Source: Pseudomonas graminis (lineage in GTDB: Bacteria > Pseudomonadota > Gammaproteobacteria > Pseudomonadales > Pseudomonadaceae). From it: a stretch of DNA of 64,000 nucleotides. Where the stretch lies: assembly GCF_013201545.1 (NCBI RefSeq), contig NZ_CP053746.1, forward strand, positions 892,501 through 956,500. The letters run 5' to 3'. Shown here one piece after another: positions 1 to 10,416 of this stretch. The notes under the pieces were generated by a model. That model was not told the DNA's origin. It ran no database searches and saw only the letters and a program-made list of their open reading frames with translations. Numbering within the stretch: the first letter of the stretch is position 1; each line of letters opens with the position of its first letter. The translations under genes were made by a program, and so were the position numbers.

Positions 1-26
1 GATCCAGAGGGGCGTCAAGCACTTAT

Positions 27-647
27 TTAAACTTTGGTGGCAACATTGCCGCTCTTGACCCGACGACGCTGGATACGCCCAGCAATTACGGGGATCCTAA
101 GCAAAAGAAGAAGTGCGCCGATCGTTGCATATATAGCCCACTCCTTTAGATCAGCCCGGACAATCCACAGCATATGCAGCAGCCCTAGCCCGAGAATCAG
201 GTAACTGAGCCGATGCAGTTTCTTCCAACGCACGCCTAAACGGCGCTGACTATAGCGATTGGACGTCACGGCCAGCGACAAGAGGCCCAGAAAACCTAGC
301 GCGCCGACAATGATGTAGGGCCGCTTGACCAACTCCACGCCCAGTTGCGCCCAGTCGAAACCCAGAATAAAGAAGCCATAGCCCAGCATGTGCAGCGACA
401 CATAGGTAAAACACCACAGCCCCAGTTGCCGACGCACCGCGATCCATCCGGGCCAGCCCGTCGTGCGCTGCAATGGGGTCATCGCCAAGGTGATCAAAAG
501 CAGCACTAAAGTTCCCAGCCCGAGGCGATCGACCAGCACCTTCCCCGGATCAGGCCCCAAGGCAAAGATCCACGCCTGGTAGAGCCAATAAATGGGGACT
601 AACGCTGCAGCGATGAACACCGACACTCGCCAGTAGATGAAGCGCAT
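27..647 (-). CDS. msrQ: MsrQ, heme-binding membrane subunit of the MsrPQ methionine sulfoxide reductase
   Basis: Inner-membrane b-type cytochrome that passes electrons from the respiratory chain or flavin reductase to periplasmic MsrP. The 206-residue product is almost wholly hydrophobic with about six helices and conserved histidines ([21 protein letters not shown]), as in the ferric-reductase-like YedZ family. The ATG overlaps the msrP stop (TGATG), so I chose it over a TTG one codon upstream; translational coupling with msrP is likely. The last residues are basic ([10 protein letters not shown]), consistent with a cytoplasmic tail. Length is normal for the family. Confidence 0.95.
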   Translation of the reverse strand: MRFIYWRVSVFIAAALVPIYWLYQAWIFALGPDPGKVLVDRLGLGTLVLLLITLAMTPLQRTTGWPGWIAVRRQLGLWCFTYVSLHMLGYGFFILGFDWAQLGVELVKRPYIIVGALGFLGLLSLAVTSNRYSQRRLGVRWKKLHRLSYLILGLGLLHMLWIVRADLKEWAIYATIGALLLLLRIPVIAGRIQRRRVKSGNVATKV

Positions 648-1660
648 CAATAGTTTTTCCGTAGATCCAAGCCTGTGTATAGAGAAGCAACCTGCTCCCC
701 ATACCCGTTGAACATCTCGGTCTGGCGAATATTCGGGCTGAACAGCCCGCTGGGCAGACGCCGTTCGTGTGCCTGAGTCCAGCGTGGATGATCTACAGTA
801 GGGTTTACGTTGGCATAGAAACCGTACTCGCTCGCCGCGATGCTTTGCCAGGTCGTCTTCGGCTGCTCGCTGGTCAGACTGATGCGCACGATGGACTTCA
901 CGCTTTTAAAGCCGTATTTCCATGGCACCACCAAACGCAGAGGCGCGCCGTTCTGATTGGGCAGCTCCCTCCCATACATCCCCACCGCCAGAATCGCGAG
1001 CGGGTTCATCGCCTCATCCAGGCGTAGCCCCTCTACATAAGGCCAGTCAATCAACGCGAAGCCCGAGCGCTGGCCAGGCATGGTCTTCGGGTCCTGCAGC
1101 GTTTCGAAGCGGATGTATTTGGCATTCGCCGTCGGCTCGACCTGCTTGAGCAACTCGGAGATCGGGAAACCCAACCATGGAATCACCATCGACCACGCCT
1201 CTACGCAGCGTAGGCGATAGATACGCTCTTCAAGCTGATAGGGCTTTATGAAGTCTTCGAGTGCGTAGCGACCAGGCTTTGCCACTTCACCGTCGATGAC
1301 AACGCTCCAAGGCTCGGTTTTCAAAGACCCTGCGTTTTGCGCCGGGTCGCCCTTGTCAGTGCCGAACTCGTAAAAGTTGTTGTAGTGGGTCGCATCTTTG
1401 AACGGAGTGATTGCCTCGTCCTTGACGGTGACGGCTTGCCACTTCGTGCTAGATAGCTTGTCTTTAAACCAGGCAGGGGCAGCGCCGGCTTCGACGTCGG
1501 CGTAGCGCGAGGCTTCATCGGCTTGGGCCCAACCAGGCATCGCGCTTACGGCGAGCCCTGCAAGTGAGCTGCCGAGCAATGCGCGACGGGAGAGATAAAT
1601 GGATTCGGGGGTGACATCCGACTCTTTGCAATCGGATGTAGAAGGGATCTTGATCAGCAT
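647..1660 (-). CDS. msrP: MsrP, periplasmic molybdopterin methionine sulfoxide reductase
   Basis: Catalytic subunit that reduces methionine sulfoxide in oxidised periplasmic proteins. The N-terminus has a Tat signal ([17 protein letters not shown]) ending near AQA, so it is exported folded with its Mo-cofactor. The sulfite-oxidase fold is visible, with the Mo-ligand cysteine in [10 protein letters not shown]. It is followed by the overlapping msrQ and preceded, 71 bases upstream, by pssA on the same strand. A perfect 13-base inverted repeat lies directly before the start codon and includes the ribosome-binding site (see findings). Length of 337 residues is typical. Confidence 0.96.
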   Translation of the reverse strand: MLIKIPSTSDCKESDVTPESIYLSRRALLGSSLAGLAVSAMPGWAQADEASRYADVEAGAAPAWFKDKLSSTKWQAVTVKDEAITPFKDATHYNNFYEFGTDKGDPAQNAGSLKTEPWSVVIDGEVAKPGRYALEDFIKPYQLEERIYRLRCVEAWSMVIPWLGFPISELLKQVEPTANAKYIRFETLQDPKTMPGQRSGFALIDWPYVEGLRLDEAMNPLAILAVGMYGRELPNQNGAPLRLVVPWKYGFKSVKSIVRISLTSEQPKTTWQSIAASEYGFYANVNPTVDHPRWTQAHERRLPSGLFSPNIRQTEMFNGYGEQVASLYTGLDLRKNY

Positions 1661-1664
1661 GATG

Positions 1665-1707
1665 ACTCCGCAGCTATGGAGAACTGAAGCATCTATAGCT
1701 GCGGAGT
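1665..1707 (-). promoter_or_regulatory. Perfect inverted repeat covering the msrP ribosome-binding site
   Basis: ACTCCGCAGCTAT at 1665-1677 is the exact reverse complement of ATAGCTGCGGAGT at 1695-1707, with a 17-base loop. Read on the minus strand, the 3' arm contains GGAG placed a few bases before the msrP ATG at 1660. A hairpin would hide this Shine-Dalgarno sequence; alternatively the dyad is a protein operator, or the end of the pssA transcript. No U-tract follows, so a simple intrinsic terminator is less likely. Confidence 0.7.
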
Positions 1708-1731
1708 ATGCGGGAAATGCAGGCCGACTAA

Positions 1732-2580
1732 CTACCTCTGGCGACGTAGACGCAGCAGGTATTGGATGGGGCCAGATGCTGCATAGCCGAGGAATATCAG
1801 CAGCAGAATACGCGGCGGATCACTGAACACCACGGCAAATACCAGAACCACCGCCAGGATGGCAACAAACGGCACGCGCCCCTTGAGATCCAACTCCTTG
1901 AAGCTGTTGTATTTGATGTTGCTGACCATCAGCATGCCCGCCGCTGCGACCAATAGCGCAACCAGAAACGACAGTTTCGAGCCCTGAATGCCGTAATCGC
2001 TGAATGCCCAGACGGTGCCTGCTACAACGCCCGCGGCGGCGGGACTTGCCAGGCCGATGAAGTAGCGCTTGTCGGCCTTGCCCACTTGGGTATTGAAGCG
2101 GGCCAGACGCAACGCCGCACCCGCCACATAGATGAAGGCGACCATCCAGCCGACCTTGCCCATGTCACCCAGCGCCCAGCCAAACGCCAACAGTGCTGGC
2201 GCCACGCCGAAAGCAACCATGTCGGACAGCGAGTCGTACTCTGCACCGAAGGCGCTCTGAGTGTTGGTCATCCGCGCGACCCGGCCATCCAGACCATCCA
2301 GGACCATGGCAACGAAGATGGCGATGGCAGAGAACGCGAAGTACTTGCTCGCGCTCGCCTGGTCACCCGCACTCAACGCACTTTGCGCACTCATCGCACT
2401 GATGATTGCGTAGAAGCCGGCGAACAGGTTAGCGGTGGTGAACAGATTGGGTAGCAGGTAAATGCCGCGATGGCGCACCTTGCGCCCCTCGTCGTCATGG
2501 CCCTCTTCAATGTGTTCATCGATCGGTAGCAGGCTTTCGGCGTCAGAAGCCTTGTTCGGCTCTTCGGGACGTTCGCTCAT
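1732..2580 (-). CDS. pssA: CDP-diacylglycerol-serine O-phosphatidyltransferase
   Basis: Makes phosphatidylserine from CDP-diacylglycerol and serine, the first committed step to phosphatidylethanolamine, at the inner membrane. The CDP-alcohol phosphatidyltransferase signature is intact: DGLDGRVAR then G-x3-D-x3-D in [10 protein letters not shown]. Around eight hydrophobic helices follow a charged cytoplasmic N-terminus ([17 protein letters not shown]). I chose the ATG at 2580 because AAGG lies at good spacing and the product (282 residues) then begins MSERPEEP, the usual start in Pseudomonas; an 11-residue longer start exists. It lies downstream of ilvIHC but beyond that operon's terminator. 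Confidence 0.95.
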   Translation of the reverse strand: MSERPEEPNKASDAESLLPIDEHIEEGHDDEGRKVRHRGIYLLPNLFTTANLFAGFYAIISAMSAQSALSAGDQASASKYFAFSAIAIFVAMVLDGLDGRVARMTNTQSAFGAEYDSLSDMVAFGVAPALLAFGWALGDMGKVGWMVAFIYVAGAALRLARFNTQVGKADKRYFIGLASPAAAGVVAGTVWAFSDYGIQGSKLSFLVALLVAAAGMLMVSNIKYNSFKELDLKGRVPFVAILAVVLVFAVVFSDPPRILLLIFLGYAASGPIQYLLRLRRQR

Positions 2581-2674
2581 TGACAATACCTTGCAGCTGA
2601 ATAATTTCGACAAATGCTTGTGGCCTCGGGGCCGACAAACGATGCAGCTTTATACCAGATGAGCCCCCATAACG

Positions 2675-2703
2675 AAAAAACGCGACCCAGGGCCGCGTTT
2701 TTT
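2675..2703 (-). terminator. Intrinsic terminator of the ilvIHC operon
   Basis: On the minus strand AAAAAACGCG pairs with CGCGTTTTTT around a GC-rich loop, giving a hairpin with a U-run just beyond the ilvC stop codon. The A-run/T-run symmetry would also let it work for rightward transcripts. Confidence 0.85.
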
Positions 2704-2727
2704 CATGCAAGAAGCTGATCTGTGATC

Positions 2728-4282
<1,555 letters not shown>

Positions 4283-4284
4283 GG

Positions 4285-6009
4285 TTATGTCCGCTCCGTC
4301 TTGCTCAGCCACATGTCACGCATGGACCCGTCTCTGATCTGCATCGGATAGACGTGCTCGCCGACATCGACCTTGATATCAAGGAATACCAGGCGATCCT
4401 TCATGGCGAACGCTTCTTCCATCATCGGCTTCAGGTCTTTCAGGTCAGTGATGCGCATGCCGACATGACCGTATGCCTCGACCAATTTGACGAAGTCAGG
4501 CAGCGACTCCATGTAGGAATGCGAGTGACGGCCGCTGTAACTCATGTCCTGCCACTGACGGACCATGCCGAGCACGCCGTTGTTGAGCAGGATGATCTTC
4601 ACCGGCAGGTTGTATTGCAGGCAGGTCGACAGTTCCTGAATGTTCATCTGAATGCTGCCTTCGCCGGTGACGCAGGCGACATTGTCATTCGGGAAACTCA
4701 GCGCAACGCCCATCGCGGCAGGCAGGCCAAAGCCCATCGTGCCGAGACCGCCGGAGTTGATCCAGCGATTGGGTTTGTTGAAGCGATAGTACTGAGCCGC
4801 GAACATCTGGTGCTGACCCACGTCAGAGGTGACGTAGGCATCGCCTTTGGTCACTTCACACAACGTCTCGATCACGGTCTGCGGCTTGATGACGGTTCCG
4901 TCGCCACGGTTGTACGGAAACAGGTCACCGCCAGCACGCCACTCTTCGATCTGCTTCCACCACGTCGCGACCGACTCCTTGTCAGGGGATTCGGCGAGCT
5001 CTTTGAGGGTCGCAACCATTTCGGTCAGCACGCTCTCAACCGGCCCGACAATGGGCACGTCCGCCTTGATGGTCTTGGAGATGGATGCCGGGTCAATGTC
5101 GACGTGAATGATTTTGGCGTTCGGGCAGAACTTCGCCGGGCCATTGATTACGCGATCGTCGAAACGCGCGCCGACCGCAAGAATCACGTCGGCGTGGTGC
5201 ATCGCCAGGTTGGCGGTGTAGCTGCCATGCATGCCCAACATGCCGACGAACTGGCGATCAGTGCCCGGATAGGCACCCAACCCCATCAGCGTGTTGGTGA
5301 CCGGGGCGTTCAATTGCTGCGCCAGTTCGGTCAATGGCGCCGAACCGTTGCCCATGATCACGCCGCCACCGGCGTAGATGACCGGGCGTTTGGCCGCGAC
5401 CAGCATTTCGACGGCCTTGCGGATCTGCCCAGAGTGGCCACGGACCGCCGGGCTGTAGGAGCGCAGCTTGGCTTTCTTGGGGAAGATGTATTCGAACTTT
5501 TCCGCCGGGTTGGTCATGTCTTTCGGGATATCGACGACGACAGGACCAGGACGACCGGATTGAGCGAGGTAGAACGCTTTTTTCAAGACTTCCGGGATTT
5601 CCGACGGGTGCTTGATCATGAAGCTGTGCTTCACGATCGGCCGGGAGATACCGATCATGTCGGTTTCCTGGAACGCGTCGGTACCGACCATGTTGCTAGG
5701 AACCTGGCCGGACAGCACCACCATTGGAATCGAGTCCATGTAGGCGGTCGCGATACCAGTAATGGCGTTGGTTGCGCCGGGACCCGAAGTCACCAGTACA
5801 ACGCCTGCCTTGCCGGTGGCGCGGGCGTAGCCGTCAGCCATGTGAGTCGCCGCCTGTTCGTGACGAACGAGGATGTGGCTCACAGCCGGTTCTTTGAACA
5901 GCGCGTCGTATATATGCAGGAGGGCACCGCCAGGGTACCCGTAGATGTGCTCTACGCCTTCGTCACGCAAAAAGCGGACGACCATTTCAGCGCCAGATAA
6001 AAGCTCCAC
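4285..6009 (-). CDS. ilvI: Acetolactate synthase large (catalytic) subunit
   Basis: Thiamine-diphosphate enzyme that condenses pyruvate to acetolactate, or pyruvate with 2-ketobutyrate to acetohydroxybutyrate. Seen: the ThDP-activating glutamate in [16 protein letters not shown], the FAD-linked central domain, and the ThDP/Mg motif [14 protein letters not shown] near the C-terminus. The start is GTG at 6009, chosen for AGGTGAAC directly upstream and because [13 protein letters not shown] is where the family's N-terminus begins; length is then 574 residues. First gene of ilvI-ilvH-ilvC. The long upstream region may hold regulation (see separate entry). Confidence 0.97.
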   Translation of the reverse strand: MELLSGAEMVVRFLRDEGVEHIYGYPGGALLHIYDALFKEPAVSHILVRHEQAATHMADGYARATGKAGVVLVTSGPGATNAITGIATAYMDSIPMVVLSGQVPSNMVGTDAFQETDMIGISRPIVKHSFMIKHPSEIPEVLKKAFYLAQSGRPGPVVVDIPKDMTNPAEKFEYIFPKKAKLRSYSPAVRGHSGQIRKAVEMLVAAKRPVIYAGGGVIMGNGSAPLTELAQQLNAPVTNTLMGLGAYPGTDRQFVGMLGMHGSYTANLAMHHADVILAVGARFDDRVINGPAKFCPNAKIIHVDIDPASISKTIKADVPIVGPVESVLTEMVATLKELAESPDKESVATWWKQIEEWRAGGDLFPYNRGDGTVIKPQTVIETLCEVTKGDAYVTSDVGQHQMFAAQYYRFNKPNRWINSGGLGTMGFGLPAAMGVALSFPNDNVACVTGEGSIQMNIQELSTCLQYNLPVKIILLNNGVLGMVRQWQDMSYSGRHSHSYMESLPDFVKLVEAYGHVGMRITDLKDLKPMMEEAFAMKDRLVFLDIKVDVGEHVYPMQIRDGSMRDMWLSKTERT

Positions 6010-6420
6010 GTTGTTCACCTCTAAAACGCCAGAATACCGTCCACACAAGCGAGGAGACGGGTCTTAATAGGTTTACTGCAAAGCAGAGCATGAGCGACGG
6101 TGGTCGCCGACTACGTCAGCACTGACTGAGCAAGTATTGGGATCGCCCCTTTAAGTGTTTCGGGGTCTTCCCACCCAGCGCGAGGTAACGCGTTGCGGGT
6201 GTTACGGGTCGGCGCGGGTGTGCGCCTCATGATCTACCGAGACGGTCTGCTTCTGGCAGTCCTTCTACAGCGAGCTTTGGATTGTTGGGATTCGCCCCTC
6301 TCAAGTCAAGTCATCGATGCGCTTTCTTCGTCCGCCGCCCGCCAAAAGGCACCGAATGAGGTCGTGGCGTCCCGCTTGTGATAGGTTTCCGGCCATTGCC
6401 ACAGAAGTAAGGAACCGGGA
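6010..6420. promoter_or_regulatory. Upstream region of ilvI with a duplicated 20-base box
   Basis: About 410 bases between ilvI and the divergent DUF4124 gene without a convincing gene. On the minus strand it has two near-identical segments, TTGAGAGGGGCGAATCCCAA (around 6285-6304) and TTAAAGGGGCGATCCCAA (around 6137-6154), 148 bases apart. A minus-strand reading frame starting at an ATG near 6230 lacks the runs of Leu/Ile/Val codons expected of a classic attenuator leader. I see no clear intrinsic terminator inside it. Confidence 0.4.
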
Positions 6421-6849
6421 ATGCGCTGGATGATTCTTGCGGCGACGCTGACACTTGCCGTCGCCCCGGCGGTCGGACAGGCCGCACAGATATACAAATG
6501 GGTCGACGCTCAGGGCGTAACGCATTTCGACGCCCAGCCGCCTGCCGGGCAGACCGCACAGGAAATCAATACAGGGAGCCCTGTCGCCGCGCCCCCTGCC
6601 CCGCCGCCGCAGAATCAAGCTGGAGCTCGGGAGCAGGAAGCAGTCGATGCCAAAGTCAGGAAGCAGGTTGCCGCCCAGGAAGCCAAGCGCAAAGAGGCGT
6701 GCGACGAACAGCGAACCAGCCTCGCGCAACTGCAGAACAATCCGCGGGTACGACAGGAGGTGGATGGCGAGCTAAGGCGGTTCACGGAAGAAGAGCGGCA
6801 GGCACGCATCGCCGAGGTCAAGAAATACCTCGACGATCAATGCAACTAA
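6421..6849 (+). CDS. DUF4124-domain secreted protein
   Basis: Product of 142 residues with a signal peptide (MRWMILAATLTLAVAPAVGQAA) and then the DUF4124 signature, IYKWVDAQGVTHFDAQPPAG. A proline/alanine-rich linker and a charged, helical C-terminal half (residues about 65-142, rich in Glu, Lys, Arg, Gln) follow. Such proteins are predicted to be periplasmic and their function is unknown. It stands alone, convergent with yqcC, with a 3-base gap between stops. The ATG directly follows GGAACCGGGA. Confidence 0.85.
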   Translation: MRWMILAATLTLAVAPAVGQAAQIYKWVDAQGVTHFDAQPPAGQTAQEINTGSPVAAPPAPPPQNQAGAREQEAVDAKVRKQVAAQEAKRKEACDEQRTSLAQLQNNPRVRQEVDGELRRFTEEERQARIAEVKKYLDDQCN

Positions 6850-6852
6850 GGG

Positions 6853-7182
6853 TCAAACAGCCTCGGTGATCAACCGATCGAAGTCCTTCAGCAGCGCCAG
6901 GAGGTTGCGCGCTTCACGGATACGGCTGGCGTAGACCATCTCCGCCATTTCCAGGATGCCAGATGCCGTAGGCAACGGCATGTCCTGCTCGAGGATGATC
7001 TTCATGCGCGGCAGGAAGATCCATTGCAGCCACTGGTCAAAGTCCAGCGTGTCGACACAGAAGGGTTCACGGCTGGACAGCGACTCATCGCTGGGCGGCA
7101 CGTCCTTCCACCATCCCAGCACGCGCAATTCGCGCTCGATCAACAGCAACTGGTCGGCAATTTTCGGAAAGCGTTTATCCAT
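6853..7182 (-). CDS. YqcC-family (DUF446) protein
   Basis: A 109-residue soluble, mostly helical protein of the YqcC/DUF446 family (DTLDFDQWLQWIFLPRM is the typical core). The role is unknown; in several gammaproteobacteria it neighbours truC. The start MDKRFPKIADQL at 7182 overlaps the end of lpoP by 8 bases, so the two are co-translated; an upstream start inside lpoP would add 21 residues with no support. Here it is the last gene of the mrcB-lpoP-yqcC run. Confidence 0.85.
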   Translation of the reverse strand: MDKRFPKIADQLLLIERELRVLGWWKDVPPSDESLSSREPFCVDTLDFDQWLQWIFLPRMKIILEQDMPLPTASGILEMAEMVYASRIREARNLLALLKDFDRLITEAV

Positions 7183-7930
7183 TGGCTTTCTGCCGTGCCA
7201 GCGCTGCACCGGCGGCGTCGCCCTGCTTCTCACGCGATTGGGCAATCAATCCCCAAAGACTTGCTTGAAGGCTGGCGCGACCGTTGGCGTAGGTCAGAGC
7301 GCGACGGGCTAACTGCTCAGCCTGAGGCGCATCGCCCTGAGCCAGGCGTACTTGCGCCAGACGGTAAAGGACCTGCGGCTCACGGGGGGCAACACGTTGC
7401 GCACGCTCAAGGCTCGATGATGCGCCGTTAAGATCACCGCCGGACTGCTGTTGCTGAGCGGTTGTCAGCAGCGCCAGCACGGGCCCATCCAGTTGCTCGT
7501 CTTCTGACAATCCGCCGCTGGACGCAGAGGGAATGCCAGTCGGCGCCGACGCTGGCATGTTGTAGGTATTGCTGGTGGCCGGCGGCGGTGTGTACGGGTT
7601 GTTTACCGGGGCCTGATTAACCGGCGCCGTATTGATCGGTGCCGTGCTGATCGGCGCCGTGGTGGGTGGCACGAATGTGGAAATAGGTGCACCACTGGCA
7701 TTGGCGCCGCCGGGCACCATGACCGTGACACCGGAATCTTCCTGAATCGTCTGCGACTGCGCTGGCGCCTGCACCGGCGCGCGGTAGGTGTTGCTGCGTG
7801 TCGACGAAGCACGTTCGCCATTCGAAACGCGTGACCCTGAATCCACCACCGGAATTGCACTGCGCGTCTGGGACGCGCAACCGTTGAGCAAAGCCAGAGC
7901 CGTTACAGCCGGAATCCACCACTTGTTCAC
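7175..7930 (-). CDS. lpoP: LpoP-type lipoprotein activator of PBP1b (TPR protein)
   Basis: Outer-membrane lipoprotein that in P. aeruginosa stimulates the bifunctional cell-wall synthase PBP1b. The lipobox LLNGC follows a short hydrophobic N-terminus, so mature protein begins at Cys18. Residues about 40-145 are a low-complexity Pro/Ala/Thr/Asn linker with repeats such as PISTAPINTAPVNQAP, suited to reach through peptidoglycan. The C-terminal third has tetratricopeptide helices (LYRLAQVRLAQGDAPQAEQL). The start is GTG with AGAGGATG upstream. It lies 31 bases after mrcB on the same strand, the arrangement known for lpoP-ponB. The name rests on this synteny plus the TPR fold. Confidence 0.88.
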   Translation of the reverse strand: MNKWWIPAVTALALLNGCASQTRSAIPVVDSGSRVSNGERASSTRSNTYRAPVQAPAQSQTIQEDSGVTVMVPGGANASGAPISTFVPPTTAPISTAPINTAPVNQAPVNNPYTPPPATSNTYNMPASAPTGIPSASSGGLSEDEQLDGPVLALLTTAQQQQSGGDLNGASSSLERAQRVAPREPQVLYRLAQVRLAQGDAPQAEQLARRALTYANGRASLQASLWGLIAQSREKQGDAAGAALARQKANG

Positions 7931-7944
7931 GTCACATCCTCTTT

Positions 7945-7974
7945 GCTTAATTCAACCAGGCTTAATTCAACCAG
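7945..7974 (-). repeat. 15-base tandem duplication at the mrcB stop codon
   Basis: GCTTAATTCAACCAG occurs at 7945-7959 and again directly at 7960-7974. On the minus strand the unit encodes the last mrcB residues Trp-Leu-Asn and the TAA stop, so the second copy lies wholly in the 3' untranslated gap before lpoP. Confidence 0.9.
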
Positions 7975-10283
7975 CCCTTGACCCAGTCCATTACCGAATC
8001 GGCAGGCGCTGCAGCCCCCCCGCAGGTCGGGCCGGGTTGCGGCTCACTGCCGCGAATATACGGCATCTGGACGGCGTTCGGGCAGCTGGCGTCGGTGCCT
8101 TCGCCAGTACTGGCATTGACCCAGCCCTGCACGACGTTGTCGGGCATCGCCATGTCCAGTGGCAGCGGATCGGCCTTCTTCATGAAACTGGTCCAGATCT
8201 GCAATGCGCCGGTGGCGCCAGTAAACGGCGTCTTGCCGTTGTCGTCGCGGCCCATCCAGACGATTGCCAGCAAGTCCTGACTGAAACCAGCAAACCAGCT
8301 GTCGCGCGAATCGTTGGTGGTGCCCGATTTACCCGCCAGATTCAGCGTGCCTGGCAGCACGTTGTACACCGACTTACCCGTGCCTTCGCGCATCACCCGC
8401 TGCATGGCGTTCTGCAAGAGATAGATCGAGCCCGGGTCAAAACGTTGCTGAATCTGGAACGGGTAGCGCTTGAGCGGCTCCCCTTCGGCGGTCAGTACGC
8501 TGCGAATCCCGCGCAACGGCGTGTTGAAGCCGCCACTGGCGATGGTCTGGTACATCGTCGCCACTTCGATCGGCGTCAGAGCGCCAGCACCCAAAAGCAT
8601 CGACGGGAACGCAGGCCATTCGCGGGTCACGCCCAGTTTGGTCAGGGTTTTGAAGACGTTGGGTATGCCCAGGTCCAGACCCAGCTTGGCGCTGGACAGG
8701 TTGTAGGAATGCGCCAACCCCTGATACAGAAAAATATTGCCGTGGGCTTTGTGATCGTAGTTCTGCGGTTTCCAGATCTGGCCGTCGGCGCCTTTCACCT
8801 GGAAGGGCTCGTCCGGAATCCAACTGGTCAGGGTGTATTGTTGCGGGCGTTCGAGAGCGGTGAGGTAGATGGCCGGCTTGACCAACGACCCAATCGGCCG
8901 TACAGCATCCAGCGCTCGGTTGAACCCCGCGAAGCCCGCTTGTCGGCTACCAATCAGCGCCTGGACTTCGCCGGTTTCCGGATTGGTCACGACCATAGCC
9001 GTTTCCATTTCGTCAGCGCCTTTGCGGCCCGAGATCTTGGCGAAGCTTTCGCGCACGGCGGCTTCGGATTTCATCTGAAGAATCGGATCAAAGCTGGTGA
9101 AGATCCGCAGGCCCTCTTCGGTCAAGTCTTCGTCGCGGTAGTCCTGACGCAATTGGCGTTTGACCAGGTCAAGGAAGTCCGGAAAAGAACTGTCGGCCAG
9201 TGAACCAGTTTTGGTCACGCCCAGCGGCATTTTCTTCGCCGCCGCAACCACTTCCGGCGTGGCGATACCCTGCTGCTCGAGCAGATCGAGGACCAGATTG
9301 CGCCGCTCCAGCGCACGCTCAGGATTGCGGCGCGGGTTGTAATACGAGGGCCCCTTGACCAGACCGACCAGCAAGGCAACCTGATGCAGCTTCAGCTCCG
9401 ACAGCGGCTGGCTGAAGAAATACTGACTCGCCAGACCAAAGCCGTGGACCGCACGCTGACCGTCCTGGCCCACGAACACTTCGTTGAGGTAGGCCTCGAG
9501 AATCTCCTGCTTGCTGTAATGGATCTCCAGCAAAACAGCCATCATCGCTTCGGTCAGCTTGCGGGTGATGCTGCGCTCGTTGGTCAGGTAGAAGTTCTTG
9601 ACCAGTTGCTGAGTCAGCGTCGATCCGCCCTGACGCATCTGGCCAGCGGATGCGTTGATCCAGAAAGCGCGCACGATCCCCTTCGGGGATACGCCGAAGT
9701 GATGGTAGAAATCGCGGTCTTCGACGGTGACGAGCGTGTCGAGCAAATAAGGCGGCGCCTGATCGAGTTTGATCAGAATCCGGTCTTCGAGATTCTTCGG
9801 ATACAAGCCGCCAATCATCAAGGGCTCAAGCCGTGCGACAGCCAGCTTGGCACCGTTGGCGGCGGTCAGTTCAGCGACGTAATCGCCGGAGAAGCGCACA
9901 TGAATCTGCTGCGCAGGATCAGCGCCTTCATAAAACTGGAAACCACGGGTGTTGAGGTCGACAGTGTTGCCGTTGACCGCAGCAGCGCCCGGCCCATTGG
10001 CCACGCCTTCGCGGCGATAGCCCAGCGCATCGAGCTCCAGCAGGAAGTCATCGCGTGAAAGCTTCTGCCCGACGAACAGCTCCAGTGGCCGTGCATAAAC
10101 CTTGGCCGGAATGGTCCAGCGCTTGCCGGAGAATTTCTCCTGGACGATGGAATCCAGGTAAACGGCGAAGCAGCCAAGGATCACCAGCCCGACAAGACTG
10201 AGTTTCAGGGCCCAGCCCAACAGGCTGCGCAGGCGGCTGTTGGTGGGTTTGGGGGATTTTTTCGGGGAGCGGGATCGGGTCAT
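7962..10283 (-). CDS. mrcB: Penicillin-binding protein 1b (bifunctional glycosyltransferase/transpeptidase)
   Basis: Class A PBP that polymerises lipid II and cross-links the peptide stems. Order: basic cytoplasmic tail, one transmembrane helix (residues about 25-45), UB2H-like region, GT51 domain with the catalytic Glu in TVEDRDFYHHFG (about residue 188) and GGSTLTQQLVKN, then transpeptidase with SLVK (Ser about 466), SYN and KSGT motifs. The 773-residue length is normal. It is followed by lpoP, whose product activates this enzyme. ATG at 10283 is 133 bases from a divergent gene, leaving a shared promoter region. Confidence 0.97.
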   Translation of the reverse strand: MTRSRSPKKSPKPTNSRLRSLLGWALKLSLVGLVILGCFAVYLDSIVQEKFSGKRWTIPAKVYARPLELFVGQKLSRDDFLLELDALGYRREGVANGPGAAAVNGNTVDLNTRGFQFYEGADPAQQIHVRFSGDYVAELTAANGAKLAVARLEPLMIGGLYPKNLEDRILIKLDQAPPYLLDTLVTVEDRDFYHHFGVSPKGIVRAFWINASAGQMRQGGSTLTQQLVKNFYLTNERSITRKLTEAMMAVLLEIHYSKQEILEAYLNEVFVGQDGQRAVHGFGLASQYFFSQPLSELKLHQVALLVGLVKGPSYYNPRRNPERALERRNLVLDLLEQQGIATPEVVAAAKKMPLGVTKTGSLADSSFPDFLDLVKRQLRQDYRDEDLTEEGLRIFTSFDPILQMKSEAAVRESFAKISGRKGADEMETAMVVTNPETGEVQALIGSRQAGFAGFNRALDAVRPIGSLVKPAIYLTALERPQQYTLTSWIPDEPFQVKGADGQIWKPQNYDHKAHGNIFLYQGLAHSYNLSSAKLGLDLGIPNVFKTLTKLGVTREWPAFPSMLLGAGALTPIEVATMYQTIASGGFNTPLRGIRSVLTAEGEPLKRYPFQIQQRFDPGSIYLLQNAMQRVMREGTGKSVYNVLPGTLNLAGKSGTTNDSRDSWFAGFSQDLLAIVWMGRDDNGKTPFTGATGALQIWTSFMKKADPLPLDMAMPDNVVQGWVNASTGEGTDASCPNAVQMPYIRGSEPQPGPTCGGAAAPADSVMDWVKGWLN

Positions 10284-10416
10284 GGCGGCGGATTATACGC
10301 ACTTTCAAAGCCCCCGACAGACCGCCCTTTAAGCGGTTTGCAGCATTGTCTCCAGCGGCCATAATGGCCGCCTTTCGCTACTTCTCTATCGACTTATCAC
10401 CTTTCAAGGATCGTCC

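Noticed and set aside
4354..6000. A 548-codon plus-strand frame opposite ilvI
   Set aside because: It is a codon-usage shadow of acetolactate synthase, rich in His/Arg/Asp and without family resemblance.
6193..6381. A 62-codon frame upstream of the DUF4124 gene
   Set aside because: No ribosome-binding site, no family resemblance, and it covers the ilvI upstream region with its duplicated boxes.
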